A stretch of DNA of 64,000 nt, taken from assembly GCA_945861435.1 (NCBI GenBank), contig CAMAUX010000014.1, forward strand, positions 1 to 64,000, in the 5' to 3' direction. Positions within the stretch are counted from its first letter, which is position 1; each line of letters starts with the position of its first letter. The translations under genes and the position numbers were made by a program. Below are positions 7,809 through 16,776 of the stretch, piece by piece. The notes under the pieces are model-generated. The model worked only from the letters and a program-made list of their open reading frames with translations. It searched no databases and was not told the origin of the DNA. Source of the stretch: Chthoniobacter flavus. GTDB lineage: Bacteria > Verrucomicrobiota > Verrucomicrobiia > Chthoniobacterales > Chthoniobacteraceae.

Positions 7809-9097
7809 GAGAAGTGTTCGACGCGGATCATGCGGGGCGGTTTCTTCACGCAGGACAGTGCGCTCAGCCGAGTGAGGGCGGTGGAGATCTGGGCGTTGGA
7901 AGCCGTGTGGAGCATCAGTGCGAGCGAGGCCACATCGCCCTCCGCCGCTTCGGGCTGGAGGATGGAGGAGATGCCGATCTGGAGTGAGCCGAGGATGCCT
8001 GCGACTTCGGCGATGACGCCGGGACGGTCCTCGACGGTGAGGCGCAGGTAGTATTCGGAGCAGATCTGGTCGATGGGCTTGCAGGTGCCGTAGAGGCCGT
8101 GCGGCATGAAGCCGAGGTGACGGCGTGGGGATTCGAGGGCGTCGGCGGCTTCCACCAAATCGCTGATGACGGCGCTGGAGGTGGCGTCCTGGCCTGCGCC
8201 GCGTCCGTAGAAGAGGGATTCGCCGACGATGTCGCCGCGGACGGCCATGGCGTTGAAGACATGGTTGACGCTGGCGAGGACGTGGGCCTCGGGGATGAGG
8301 GTGGGATGAACGCGGACTTCGATCTCACCGGCCTCCGCCTTGATGATTGCGAGCAGCTTGATGCGGTAGCCGAGTTTGCGGGTGAAGGTGATGTCGTTGG
8401 CGGTGAGATGCTCGATGCCTTCGACGAAGACTTTTTCCGGAGGGACCCAGAAGCCGTAGGCAAGAGAGGCGAGGATGATGGCCTTGTGGGCGGCGTCGCC
8501 TCCGTTGACGTCGAGCGAGGGATCGGCCTCGGCGTAGCCTGCATCCTGCGCCTGGCGCAGAGCGTCCGCGAAGCCGAGTCCGTTCTCGGTCATCATGGTG
8601 AGGATGAAGTTGCTGGTGCCGTTGACGATCCCGTGGATGGACTGGATGTGGTTTGCGACGAAGGCTTCGCGGAGGGCCTTGATGATGGGGATGCCGCCGC
8701 CTACTGCTGCCTCGAAGAAAACGGGAACCTTGTGGCGAAGGGCGGCTTCGAAGATTTCCTTGCCGTGTTCGGCGAGGAGGGCCTTGTTGCCGGTGACGAC
8801 CATTTTGCGGCGTTCGATGGCGCCGAGGATGAGGGCGAGGCTCTCCTCCTTGCAGCCCATGAGTTCGACGATGATGTGGATGGAGGGATCCTCCAGAAGG
8901 CTGCGCCAGTCGGTGGTGAGCAATTCGGCGGGGACATCGCAGCCGCGGGGCTTGGTGATGTCGCGGACGGCGATGCGCTGCACGTTCATCTCGTATCCGA
9001 GACGTTCCCGGAGCAGGGCACGGTTGCGTAGCAGGTGCTTGTAGACACCTGCGCCAACGTTGCCCATTCCGGCCAGACCAATTCCAAATTGCTGCAT
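7805..9097 (-). CDS. hom: Homoserine dehydrogenase
   Basis: NAD(P)H-dependent reduction of aspartate semialdehyde to homoserine (430 aa). The N-terminal Rossmann motif is GIGLAGMGNVGAGVYKHL. The catalytic domain includes NGTSNFILTMM, GYAEADPSLDVNGGDAAHK and the active-site region LASLAYGFWV. A C-terminal ACT domain (EDRPGVIAEVAGILG, about residues 350-425) suggests feedback by threonine. First gene of the minus-strand hom-thrC pair, overlapping thrC by 4 bases. The enzyme is monofunctional and not fused to aspartate kinase, which is encoded separately at 3518-4741. Confidence 0.95.
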   Translation of the reverse strand: MQQFGIGLAGMGNVGAGVYKHLLRNRALLRERLGYEMNVQRIAVRDITKPRGCDVPAELLTTDWRSLLEDPSIHIIVELMGCKEESLALILGAIERRKMVVTGNKALLAEHGKEIFEAALRHKVPVFFEAAVGGGIPIIKALREAFVANHIQSIHGIVNGTSNFILTMMTENGLGFADALRQAQDAGYAEADPSLDVNGGDAAHKAIILASLAYGFWVPPEKVFVEGIEHLTANDITFTRKLGYRIKLLAIIKAEAGEIEVRVHPTLIPEAHVLASVNHVFNAMAVRGDIVGESLFYGRGAGQDATSSAVISDLVEAADALESPRRHLGFMPHGLYGTCKPIDQICSEYYLRLTVEDRPGVIAEVAGILGSLQIGISSILQPEAAEGDVASLALMLHTASNAQISTALTRLSALSCVKKPPRMIRVEHFS

Positions 9098-9242
9098 GCG
9101 GGGTGGAGAAAAAAAGGGGGCCCACTATCGCGCAGGGCGCTTCGGGGTGGCAAGCGGATTTGGGATGTGGATTCGGGGTGGGGCGGCGCAACACGGAGGC
9201 ATCGGGCTCGCCTCGGAGTTCGGAAGCTGTGAGAGTGAGGGG

Positions 9243-9638
9243 ATGGCTGGTGCTGGTGAATTTCATGTGCGGCGTGAGGCGCGGCTGCGCAAGCTGCGGC
9301 TTGAGCTTGCGGATTTTGAGGAACGCTTCAGTCGTTCCTCGGGGCCCGGGGGGCAGCACGTGAACAAGGTTTCCACAGCGGTGACGCTCTGCCATCGGCC
9401 GAGTGGAAAGTCGGTGACCGTGCAGGACACCCGCTCCCAATCATGGAACCGGCAGCTTGCGTGGGAGCGGCTTTTGGATGCGATCGAGTTGGAGCGCCGG
9501 GAGGCAGAGGCAGCGGTGCGTGCGGAGCGTGCGAAGAAGAAGCGGCAGAATTCGAAGAGGCCGTGGGGTGTGCAGCAGCGCATCTTGGATTCCAAGCGGC
9601 GGCGCTCTGAGCTCAAGCGCCAGCGCGGGGGCGTTTGA
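9243..9638 (+). CDS. ArfB-like peptidyl-tRNA hydrolase / class-I release factor domain protein
   Basis: 131-aa protein holding only the catalytic domain of class-I release factors. SSGPGGQHVNKVST carries the GGQ tripeptide (residues 36-38) that hydrolyses peptidyl-tRNA in the ribosome. There is no codon-recognition domain. The C-terminus is a long basic tail (AKKKRQNSKRP, then SKRRRSELKRQR), as in ArfB/YaeJ, whose tail enters the empty mRNA channel of stalled ribosomes. The ATG at 9243 has GTGAGGGG just upstream. Expected job: rescue of ribosomes stalled on non-stop mRNA. A member of the related PrfH-like group is the alternative. Divergent from hom. Confidence 0.75.
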   Translation: MAGAGEFHVRREARLRKLRLELADFEERFSRSSGPGGQHVNKVSTAVTLCHRPSGKSVTVQDTRSQSWNRQLAWERLLDAIELERREAEAAVRAERAKKKRQNSKRPWGVQQRILDSKRRRSELKRQRGGV

Positions 9639-9725
9639 GCTAGAGATGGGAGCGAGGGATGGGAGTGAATGCGGCGGCGCTCTTGCCACGGCGGCCCGCG
9701 GGGCAGAGACTGCGCGCCTTTTTGC

Positions 9726-11462
9726 ATGCGAGCGATCTTGCGAGTGTTCACCTACGTGCGGCGTTATCCATGGATGGCGGCTGGCACGCTGTCGTGCGCG
9801 GTGCTGATGACGCTGATGGTGGCGGTGTTTCCAAAGGTGAGCCAGCGGGTGATCGACGAGGTGCGCGAGGGGCGCGGGGAAAACCTCTGGATTTACGCGC
9901 TGGTGGGGTTTGGCGCGTTCCTGCTGCGGCACGGTTTTGATGCGCTGCGGATTCTGCTCAACAACACTTTTGAGCAGCAGGTGATCTTCGATCTGCGCAG
10001 CGACCTGTACGGTCACCTGCAGCGGTTGCCGCTGCGCTGGTTCGATAACCGCGCGACGGGGGACATCATGACGAGGATCCTCGAGGACGTGAACGCGGTG
10101 GAGCGGGTGATCATTGATGGGATCGAGCAGGGGGCTGTGGCGCTGCTGCAACTGGTGGTGGTGCTGGCGCTGCTTTTCACTGCCGATGCGCGCCTGGCCG
10201 CGCTGTCGCTCGCGCCGGTCCCGTTGTTGATTGTGGGTGCGGTGGCGTACACGTCCACGGCGCATCTGCGCTACCGGGCGCGGAGCAAGGCGGCGTCTGC
10301 GATGAACTCGCTTTTGCACGACAACCTTGCCGGCATCCGGCAGATCAAGGCGTATGTGCGCGAGGAGGAGGAGCACCGCCGTTTTGACGCCGCGAGCGAC
10401 CAGCTGCGCCGTGCGAACCTTGTGATCATGCGGGTTTGGGCGCTCTACAATCCGTCGATGGGTTTTCTGAACGCGTGTGGGCTGGTGCTGGTGATCTGCT
10501 ACGGCGGTCACTGTGTGATCGCGGGGCGGATGAGCGTGGGAGACCTTGTGGGGTTCCTGCTTTTGACGGGGTTTCTTTACGAGCCGATTGGAAAACTACA
10601 CAGCCTCAACCAGCTCCTGCAGTCAGGACGCGCGGCGGGGGAGCGGGTGTTTGAGATCTTGGATGAGCCCGTGGAGTCCGGGTTTTTGGAGCAGGATCTC
10701 CCGGTGGACATCCGGGGTGACGTGCGCTTCAAGGCGGTGAGTTTCGCATACGACAAGAAGCTTCCGGTGTTGCACGAGGTTTCGCTGCATGCGCAGCCCG
10801 GGCAGAGCGTGGCGTTGGTGGGGCGCACCGGTGCGGGGAAGTCGACGCTCGTGAACCTGCTCACGCGCTTTTACGAGTTTGATTCGGGCGAAATCCTCCT
10901 CGATGGGAAGCCGCTTGGGGACTATCCGAAGGGCGCGATGCGCTCAGCCATCGGGGTGGTGACGCAGGAGAGCTTTCTCTTCAATGGAACGGTGCGCGAG
11001 AATTTGCGCCTTGGCAGTTCCAAGGCCGGCGATGACGCGCTGTGGCAGGCGTTGCGCGATGCGAATGCGGACGAGTTTGTGCGCCGCCTTCCGGAGGGCT
11101 TGGATGCAGTCGTGGGCGAGCGCGGCGTGAAGCTGAGCGTGGGTGAAAAGCAGCGTATTTCCATCGCGCGCGCGCTGCTCAAAGATCCGCCGGTGCTCAT
11201 TCTCGACGAGGCGACAGCGAGCGTGGACACGCACACGGAGCATCTCATCCAGCAGGCGCTGGAGAGGTTGATGGCTGGGCGCACCTGCTTTGTGATCGCG
11301 CACCGGCTTTCGACGGTGCGGCGTGCTTCGCAGATTCTTGTTTTGGAACGCGGCAGGATCGTGGAGAGGGGGACGCACGAGGAGTTGATTGGGCAGGAGG
11401 GGGTGTATGCGCATCTCTGTCGGCAGAGCGAGGGTGGTGCTGGAGTGCTGGTGGAATCTTGA
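9726..11462 (+). CDS. ABC exporter, fused membrane and ATPase domains (MsbA-like)
   Basis: 578-aa half-transporter. The exporter-type transmembrane domain (about residues 1-310, six helices) is followed by a nucleotide-binding domain with Walker A GRTGAGKST, signature LSVGEKQRISIARAL, Walker B VLILDEATASVD and H-loop IAHRLST. The start at 9726 gives a clean first segment (MRAILRVFTYVRRYPWMAAG); the upstream in-frame ATG at 9669 adds a Cys/Arg-rich stretch unlike protein. Homodimers of this architecture flip lipids or export drugs; MsbA (lipid A) is the best-known relative, but the substrate cannot be read from sequence. A second exporter of the same type is at 31619-33403. Confidence 0.85.
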   Translation: MRAILRVFTYVRRYPWMAAGTLSCAVLMTLMVAVFPKVSQRVIDEVREGRGENLWIYALVGFGAFLLRHGFDALRILLNNTFEQQVIFDLRSDLYGHLQRLPLRWFDNRATGDIMTRILEDVNAVERVIIDGIEQGAVALLQLVVVLALLFTADARLAALSLAPVPLLIVGAVAYTSTAHLRYRARSKAASAMNSLLHDNLAGIRQIKAYVREEEEHRRFDAASDQLRRANLVIMRVWALYNPSMGFLNACGLVLVICYGGHCVIAGRMSVGDLVGFLLLTGFLYEPIGKLHSLNQLLQSGRAAGERVFEILDEPVESGFLEQDLPVDIRGDVRFKAVSFAYDKKLPVLHEVSLHAQPGQSVALVGRTGAGKSTLVNLLTRFYEFDSGEILLDGKPLGDYPKGAMRSAIGVVTQESFLFNGTVRENLRLGSSKAGDDALWQALRDANADEFVRRLPEGLDAVVGERGVKLSVGEKQRISIARALLKDPPVLILDEATASVDTHTEHLIQQALERLMAGRTCFVIAHRLSTVRRASQILVLERGRIVERGTHEELIGQEGVYAHLCRQSEGGAGVLVES

Positions 11463-11583
11463 TGGGCGGGGCGTTGTCCTAGCGTTTGGGCGGTGATTTG
11501 GGGGCGATTTAGGGGGCTTCCGGGGCTTTGGGAGGGGTGGGTTTTTCGAGGGGGAGCGGGTGAAAAAAACGGCTGAAATGGCG

Positions 11584-11612
11584 TTGACCTTTTTGGGGCA
11601 TCGGGGGATAAC
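11584..11612 (+). promoter_or_regulatory. Promoter of the dcw (mra) operon
   Basis: TTGACC (11584-11589), a 17-base spacer and GATAAC (11607-11612) form a good sigma70-like promoter. Transcription would start near 11619, about 45 bases before the mraZ ATG. No other promoter of comparable quality is seen before mraZ, and the close packing of the genes suggests it drives much of the 19-kb cluster. The MraZ-type boxes overlap its spacer and -10. Confidence 0.6.
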
Positions 11613-11638
11613 AAGGGTCGATTTGGGACGAAATGGGA
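11594..11638 (+). promoter_or_regulatory. MraZ operator: five GGG boxes at 10-bp spacing
   Basis: Five five-base boxes start exactly 10 bases apart: TGGGG 11594, GGGGA 11604, AGGGT 11614, TGGGA 11624 and TGGGA 11634. In E. coli MraZ binds direct TGGG(A/G) repeats separated by five bases upstream of its own gene, so the two perfect downstream boxes match the known site and the others are weaker copies. The array overlaps the promoter spacer and -10 and continues past the start of transcription, a layout suited to autorepression. A sixth position (11644) carries the box inverted (GCCCA). Confidence 0.65.
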
Positions 11639-11663
11639 CGTTCGCCCAAAACAACCACCCGTC

Positions 11664-12116
11664 ATGGCCACCACGCAACAGAGCTCCGCCGCGCCTATTT
11701 TCATGGGCGAGTTCTGCCACGCCATCGATGGGAAGAGCCGGATCACCATCCCCTCCGCGTGGCGTCACGAGGATGAGGCTGAGTTCTTCCTGCGCCCCAG
11801 CAGCGACGGGCAGTGTCTGAAGGTGATGCCCCTGGCGGAAATGGAGCGCATCCGTGCGGCGGTGGCGCAGTTGCCGGGGCCCCAGCGGATGCATGTGCTG
11901 CGCGAGCTTGGGGCGGGGACGCGTCAGGCGCGTTTGGACAAGGCGGGGCGGTTGGTGCTGCCGGAAGATTTTTGCAGAAGCCTCCAACTAGCAGGGGATG
12001 TGACCCTCGCGGGTGCCCTTGAGAGTTTCGAGGTTTGGAATGTGCAAGCGTGGCATGCCGTCCGGGCGAAGACTGAGTCCGTGGCGGGTGCGCATCTGGC
12101 CGAGTTTGGCGTATGA
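11664..12116 (+). CDS. mraZ: Transcriptional regulator MraZ
   Basis: 150-aa first gene of the dcw cluster. Two SpoVT/AbrB-like DNA-binding motifs are visible: HAIDGKSRITIPSAWR (about residues 19-34) and ARLDKAGRLVLPEDFC (about 89-104), each carrying the conserved D-x-x-G-R pattern. MraZ forms ring-shaped oligomers that bind repeated GGG-type boxes and represses its own operon in E. coli; an array of such boxes lies directly upstream. Its stop overlaps the next start (ATGA). Confidence 0.95.
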   Translation: MATTQQSSAAPIFMGEFCHAIDGKSRITIPSAWRHEDEAEFFLRPSSDGQCLKVMPLAEMERIRAAVAQLPGPQRMHVLRELGAGTRQARLDKAGRLVLPEDFCRSLQLAGDVTLAGALESFEVWNVQAWHAVRAKTESVAGAHLAEFGV

Positions 12117-13126
12117 TCTCCTTGCACGAGAGCGCTGGGTGGGCGACGGCAGCGTGCCGACGCCGCCCGGCCTGCGCGTTGGGCCGCTCCTTTTCTTTTC
12201 CTGTGGTGCGACACGAATACCATGACTCGGTGTTGCTGGCGGAGGCGGTGGCTGCATTGGCCCCGGCTCCCGGGCGCGTCTTCGTGGACGGGACGCTCGG
12301 AGGGGGCGGACATTCCGAAGCGCTTCTGAGGGGTGGGGCGCGGGTGATTGGGTTGGATCAGGACGGGGATGCGATCGCGTATGCGTCGACCCGGCTTGCG
12401 GGGTGGGGCGGGCAATTTACCGCGGTGCGCAGCAATTTTGCCGAGGCCTGCGGGGTGTTGGACGGGCTTGGGGTGGGTTCGTTGGATGGGGTGTTGCTGG
12501 ACCTCGGGGTTTCCTCCCACCAGCTCGACGAAGCTGGACGCGGGTTCTCCTTCCAGCAGGACGGTCCCTTGGACATGCGCATGGATGTGCGGGGCGGGCG
12601 GACGGCGGCCGATTTGGTGAACACGCTTCCGGCGGCGGAGTTGGAGCGGATTTTCCGTGTGTACGGGGAGGAGCCCTCGGCGAGGCGCATTGCGGCGCGG
12701 TTGGTGGAGGACCGTGAGGGTGGATCTTTTGTGACGACGCTGCAGCTTGCGCGTGCTGTGGAGCGTGTGGTGCCGCGCACGGGGAGGACGCATCCTGCGA
12801 CGCGTGTTTTTCAGGCGCTGCGGCTTGTGGTGAACCGGGAGCTGGAGGTTTTGGAGGCGGCGCTCGGTGCGTTTGCTGCGAGGCTGAGCGTGGGGGGGCG
12901 GCTTGCGGTGATCAGCTTTCACTCCCTTGAGGATCGGATTGTGAAGCAGTGCTTCACGCGCTGGAGCGCGCCGGAGCTGGATCGTCCCGAGTGGCCCGCG
13001 CCGCGGCCGAATCCGGAGTATGGGTTCCGGAGGGTGACGCGGAAGGCGGCGGCTGCTGGAGCCCTGGAGCAGGAGGCGAACCCGCGTGCGCGGAGTGCGA
13101 AGCTGCGGGTTGTTGAGAAGATTTGA
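12113..13126 (+). CDS. rsmH: 16S rRNA (cytosine1402-N4)-methyltransferase
   Basis: SAM-dependent methyltransferase acting on C1402 of 16S rRNA. Motifs: EYHDSVLLAEAV, the SAM-binding FVDGTLGGGGHSEALL, GVLLDLGVSSHQLDEAGRGF, and the C-terminal ISFHSLEDRIVK. The frame opens with an ATG that overlaps mraZ (ATGA), giving 337 aa and about 30 residues before the usual start. GTG codons at 12203 and 12206 sit directly before RHEYHDSV and are plausible true starts; the N-terminal stretch is Cys/Arg-rich and may not be translated. Second gene of the dcw operon. Confidence 0.93.
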   Translation: MISLHESAGWATAACRRRPACALGRSFSFPVVRHEYHDSVLLAEAVAALAPAPGRVFVDGTLGGGGHSEALLRGGARVIGLDQDGDAIAYASTRLAGWGGQFTAVRSNFAEACGVLDGLGVGSLDGVLLDLGVSSHQLDEAGRGFSFQQDGPLDMRMDVRGGRTAADLVNTLPAAELERIFRVYGEEPSARRIAARLVEDREGGSFVTTLQLARAVERVVPRTGRTHPATRVFQALRLVVNRELEVLEAALGAFAARLSVGGRLAVISFHSLEDRIVKQCFTRWSAPELDRPEWPAPRPNPEYGFRRVTRKAAAAGALEQEANPRARSAKLRVVEKI

Positions 13127-13159
13127 TGGCCGTTATTTTATAAAAATCACCCCTGATAT

Positions 13160-13513
13160 ATGTCACATAATCGTCGTCGCAGTGGAAATCATGTCGGGCT
13201 GAAGCCGGTTGCGATCATTTTCGGGATCATGCTCTTTTTGGGGATTGCGGGGGTGAACTACCTTGGGATCAAAAGAAAGAATCACGAGGCGGGCGAGCAG
13301 ATCACGCGCATGGAGCGTGAGTTGGCGGAGTTGGAGACGCAGGATGCGGCGTTGCGGGCGAAGATCAACCAGCTTTCCTCGCGCAACAGCCTTCAGAAGA
13401 AGCTCGACGAGGGGATGGTGAGTCTGGTGCCGATCAAGGACCTTCAGTTTGTGCGTGTGGAGGGGAGTGGAGAGGGGCTGCGGCCGGTTTCCAACAAGAG
13501 GACTGCTGAGTGA
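13160..13513 (+). CDS. ftsL: FtsL-like divisome protein
   Basis: 117-aa bitopic protein: a short basic N-terminus, one transmembrane helix (about residues 15-36, VAIIFGIMLFLGIAGVNYLG), then a heptad-rich coiled coil (ITRMERELAELETQDAALRAKI). Size, topology and position between rsmH and ftsI are exactly those of FtsL, which pairs with FtsB and FtsQ to activate FtsW-FtsI. FtsL is poorly conserved, so the call rests on topology and synteny. An AT-rich stretch (13131-13165) precedes the start and might hold an internal promoter. Its TGA overlaps the GTG start of ftsI (GTGA). Confidence 0.75.
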   Translation: MSHNRRRSGNHVGLKPVAIIFGIMLFLGIAGVNYLGIKRKNHEAGEQITRMERELAELETQDAALRAKINQLSSRNSLQKKLDEGMVSLVPIKDLQFVRVEGSGEGLRPVSNKRTAE

Positions 13514-15297
13514 GCGGCGGGGCCTCCAAGAGAATTTTTGTGGTCAGCCTTCTTCTGGGGCTGGCCTTCACCGGGTTTTCCTGGCGGCTGATCTACCTGC
13601 AGGTGGGGCGGCACGAGTACTATCTTGCGAAGGCGGAGGAGAAGCACGTGGCGCGCAAGCCGATCCATGCGCGGCGTGGGATGATCCAGGATGTCAACGG
13701 GGAGGTGCTGGCGCAGGATGAGCCGATGAAGGTGGTGGTGGCGGATGGGTCGCTCCTTCAGAATCACGAGGCGGTCGCGGAGGTGCTTTCCTCCGAGTTG
13801 GCCATGGACAGGGGCTCCGTGCTGGCGAAGTTGAAGACGCGGCGTGTTTCCAAGGAGAAGGGGGTGGAGGCTGATCCGTCGCGCTACATTGTGATCCACC
13901 GCAAGGTGCCTGAGGATGTCGCCGGCCGCATCGAGGCGCGTCTTTCGCAGGGCCGGTTGCGGGGGGTCCGCTTCGAGCCCGATAGCGATCGGGTGTATCC
14001 CAACGGGCAGTTGCTCTGCCATGTGGTGGGTTATGTGAATGGCGAGGGCAAGGGGGTGGAGGGGATCGAGCGCAACTTTGAAATGTTCCTGAAGGGGCAG
14101 GACGGCTTTCGTTTCATCGAGCGTGACCGGCGGGGTGCGGAGTTGATGATGTTCCGGCGACAGGAGCGTCCGGCGCACAACGGCGACAATGTGCGGCTGA
14201 CGGTCGACCTCGGGTTTCAGCAGATTGTGGAGCGGGAGCTGGAGGATGCCTGCAAGTATTATAAGCCGAAGATGGCGGTGGCGGTGTTTATGAGGCCGCA
14301 GACGGGGGAGGTGCTCGCGATGGCCAACCGGCCGGGCTTTGATCCCGGGGACATCGAGAAGAGTCCGATGGATGCGCGCCGCAACCGGGCGATCACGGAC
14401 ATGGTGGAGCCGGGGTCGACGTTCAAGATTGTGACGACGGCGGCGGCGCTGCAGCAGAAGTTGGTGAACATCGACACGACGATTTTCTGCGAGAACGGGC
14501 ACTTTCTGTACGCGGGAACGATGCTGAAGGATCATCACAACTACGGGGATCTTTCGGTGGGGGACATCCTTGTGAAGTCCAGCAACATCGGGGTGGCGAA
14601 GCTGGGGCTGCAACTGGGGGACCATCGGCTTTACGAGTATATCCGCCGGTTTGGATTTGGGGAGCGCACGGGGATCAACCTTCCCGGGGAGATTGCGGCG
14701 ACGGTGCATCCGCCGCATCGGTGGACGAAGATTTCGGTGACCCATGTTCCGATGGGGCACGAGGTCACGGCGACGCCGCTGCAGGTGGTGGCGGCGATGG
14801 CGGCGGTGGCCAACGGGGGCAAGCTCATGATGCCGCAGATTGTGCGGGAGGTGACGGATTCCGAGGGGAACGTTGTGCGTGGGTTTGAGCCAACCGAGGT
14901 GCGCCAGGCGATCACCCCGCAGGTGTCTGCCACCGTGCGTGGTGCGCTGGTGGACGTGGTCAAGCGCGGGACTGCCAAGGCGGCAGCCGTGAAGGGGTTT
15001 ACGGTGGCGGGCAAGACTGGCACGGCGCAGAAACTCGGGGCGAACGGGACCTACGAGCACAAGTACGTGGTGTCTTTCGTCGGGTTCATGCCGGCTGAGG
15101 ATCCGCAGTTTGTGGGATTGGTGATGATTGACGATGCGCAGGGAATCCCGAGCAACACCAACACCGGCGGCGGTGTGTGTGCCCCTATCTTCTCGAAGAT
15201 CGCCGATAAGGCGGCCCGTTACCTCAACCTGACGCCCAGTTCGGAGTCCTCCGGAAGCGGCCCCTCGATGGCGCATTCCGAACCCATTCGCAAATAG
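13510..15297 (+). CDS. ftsI: Septal peptidoglycan transpeptidase FtsI (PBP3)
   Basis: 595-aa class-B penicillin-binding protein cross-linking septal peptidoglycan with FtsW. It starts with GTG overlapping the ftsL stop. One N-terminal transmembrane helix (about 8-27), a pedestal domain with RRGMIQDVNGEVLA, then the transpeptidase with STFK (catalytic Ser303, Lys306), SSN (357-359) and KTGTAQ (502-507). No PASTA domain is present. The C-terminus is a short Ser-rich tail. murE starts one base after the stop. Confidence 0.95.
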   Translation: MSGGASKRIFVVSLLLGLAFTGFSWRLIYLQVGRHEYYLAKAEEKHVARKPIHARRGMIQDVNGEVLAQDEPMKVVVADGSLLQNHEAVAEVLSSELAMDRGSVLAKLKTRRVSKEKGVEADPSRYIVIHRKVPEDVAGRIEARLSQGRLRGVRFEPDSDRVYPNGQLLCHVVGYVNGEGKGVEGIERNFEMFLKGQDGFRFIERDRRGAELMMFRRQERPAHNGDNVRLTVDLGFQQIVERELEDACKYYKPKMAVAVFMRPQTGEVLAMANRPGFDPGDIEKSPMDARRNRAITDMVEPGSTFKIVTTAAALQQKLVNIDTTIFCENGHFLYAGTMLKDHHNYGDLSVGDILVKSSNIGVAKLGLQLGDHRLYEYIRRFGFGERTGINLPGEIAATVHPPHRWTKISVTHVPMGHEVTATPLQVVAAMAAVANGGKLMMPQIVREVTDSEGNVVRGFEPTEVRQAITPQVSATVRGALVDVVKRGTAKAAAVKGFTVAGKTGTAQKLGANGTYEHKYVVSFVGFMPAEDPQFVGLVMIDDAQGIPSNTNTGGGVCAPIFSKIADKAARYLNLTPSSESSGSGPSMAHSEPIRK

Positions 15298-15298
15298 C

Positions 15299-16774
15299 AT
15301 GCAGCTCAAGACCCTTCTTTCCAGTGCGGCGGTGACGAGTGTGGACGGCGCCCAGGAGCGCGACATCACCTCGCTTGCGTATGACTCTCGCCGGGTGCAG
15401 CCCGGGGGGCTTTTTTTTGCGCTGAAGGGTGAGAAGGTGGACGGCGCCCAGTATGTGGCTCAGGCGGTGGAGCGCGGGGCGGAGGCGGTGGTCAGTGAGC
15501 AAGGGCAGTTGAGGGCGCGTGCCACGAACGTGGTGGTGCCTGATGCGCGTGCGGCGATGGCCGACATGGCCGCGAGTTTCTACCGGCATCCTTCGCGGCA
15601 GTTGAAGGTGGCGGGTGTGACGGGCACCAACGGCAAGACCACGACGGCGTTCCTCATCAAGCATCTCTGCGACGAGGCGCTGCGACGCTGCGGGCTCATC
15701 GGGACGGTGCGCTACGAGGTGGGTGATCGGATCCTGCCTGCCACGCGTACGACGCCCGAGTCTCTGGATGTGCAGGACCTGCTCTGGCAGATGTACTCGG
15801 CCGGGTGCAAGACGGCGGCCATGGAGGTTTCCTCCCATGCGCTCAGCCAGGGTCGGGTGCGCGGGGTGGAGTTCGACTTGGGCGTTTTCACCAACCTCAC
15901 CCAGGACCACCTCGACTACCACGGGAGCATGGACGAGTACTTCGAGGCCAAGGTGCGGCTGTTCACTCAGATCGCTGCGCAGGAACACAAGAAGGGGCGT
16001 GCGGTGGTGAACCTCGACGACCGCTTCGGAAACATCTTGGCGAGCCGCCTCCGGGGCGAGTTGCCTTTGATCACTTACGGGCTCGGTGTGCACGCTGACT
16101 TTCGCGCGAGCAACGTGCGCACGGATTTTCAGGGTACCAGCTACCAACTCGACGCGCTTGGACGCAGCTATCTGGTGCGTCTGCCCCTCATCGGCACCTT
16201 CAACGTGTACAACTCGCTTGCGGCCATTGCGGCGGCGCAGGCGATGGGTGCCGATGTGCGTTCATCCGTGCTCGCCCTCGCCAAGGCGCGCACGGTCCCC
16301 GGCCGCCTTGAGAGCGTCACCGGACAGCGCCAGTTCCGGGTGTTCGTGGATTATGCGCACACGGACGATGCGCTGTTCAACGTGATCCGCGCCTGCCGCG
16401 AGTTGCAGCCTGGCCGGATCATCGTTGTCTTCGGCTGCGGTGGGGACCGGGACCGTGCGAAGCGTCCGTTGATGGGCGCGGTGGTGGACCAGTATGCGGA
16501 CCACGCGATTGTCACCTCCGACAACCCGCGCAGTGAGGATCCGCAGGCCATCATGGCGGACATCACTGCGGGAATGCGGCGCGGGCGGCATGAGGTGATT
16601 GCGGATCGGCGCGAGGCGATTTTCAAGGCGATCGCGATGGCGCAGCCGCGCGACATTGTGCTGATCGCGGGCAAGGGCCATGAGAACTACCAGCAGGTGG
16701 GCGACACGGCGCTGCCCTTTGATGACGTGCTCGTGGCGAAGAGTGCCTTGGAGGGCAAGCACGTGGAGTTATAA
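15299..16774 (+). CDS. murE: UDP-MurNAc-tripeptide synthetase (meso-DAP ligase)
   Basis: Adds the third residue to the peptidoglycan stem (491 aa). The P-loop TGTNGKTTTAF lies near residue 110, with TTPESLD, HALSQGRV, the carbamylated-lysine neighbourhood FTNLTQDHLDYHG, and the acceptor-specificity motif SDNPRSEDP near residue 408. DNPR is diagnostic for enzymes that use meso-diaminopimelate, so this organism should have a DAP-type wall. One base after ftsI and two bases before murF. Confidence 0.96.
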   Translation: MQLKTLLSSAAVTSVDGAQERDITSLAYDSRRVQPGGLFFALKGEKVDGAQYVAQAVERGAEAVVSEQGQLRARATNVVVPDARAAMADMAASFYRHPSRQLKVAGVTGTNGKTTTAFLIKHLCDEALRRCGLIGTVRYEVGDRILPATRTTPESLDVQDLLWQMYSAGCKTAAMEVSSHALSQGRVRGVEFDLGVFTNLTQDHLDYHGSMDEYFEAKVRLFTQIAAQEHKKGRAVVNLDDRFGNILASRLRGELPLITYGLGVHADFRASNVRTDFQGTSYQLDALGRSYLVRLPLIGTFNVYNSLAAIAAAQAMGADVRSSVLALAKARTVPGRLESVTGQRQFRVFVDYAHTDDALFNVIRACRELQPGRIIVVFGCGGDRDRAKRPLMGAVVDQYADHAIVTSDNPRSEDPQAIMADITAGMRRGRHEVIADRREAIFKAIAMAQPRDIVLIAGKGHENYQQVGDTALPFDDVLVAKSALEGKHVEL

Positions 16775-16776
16775 GC

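Noticed and set aside
5455-8051. Long plus-strand frames antisense to the TPR gene and thrC/hom
   Set aside because: Same cause: composition-driven openness opposite well-identified genes.
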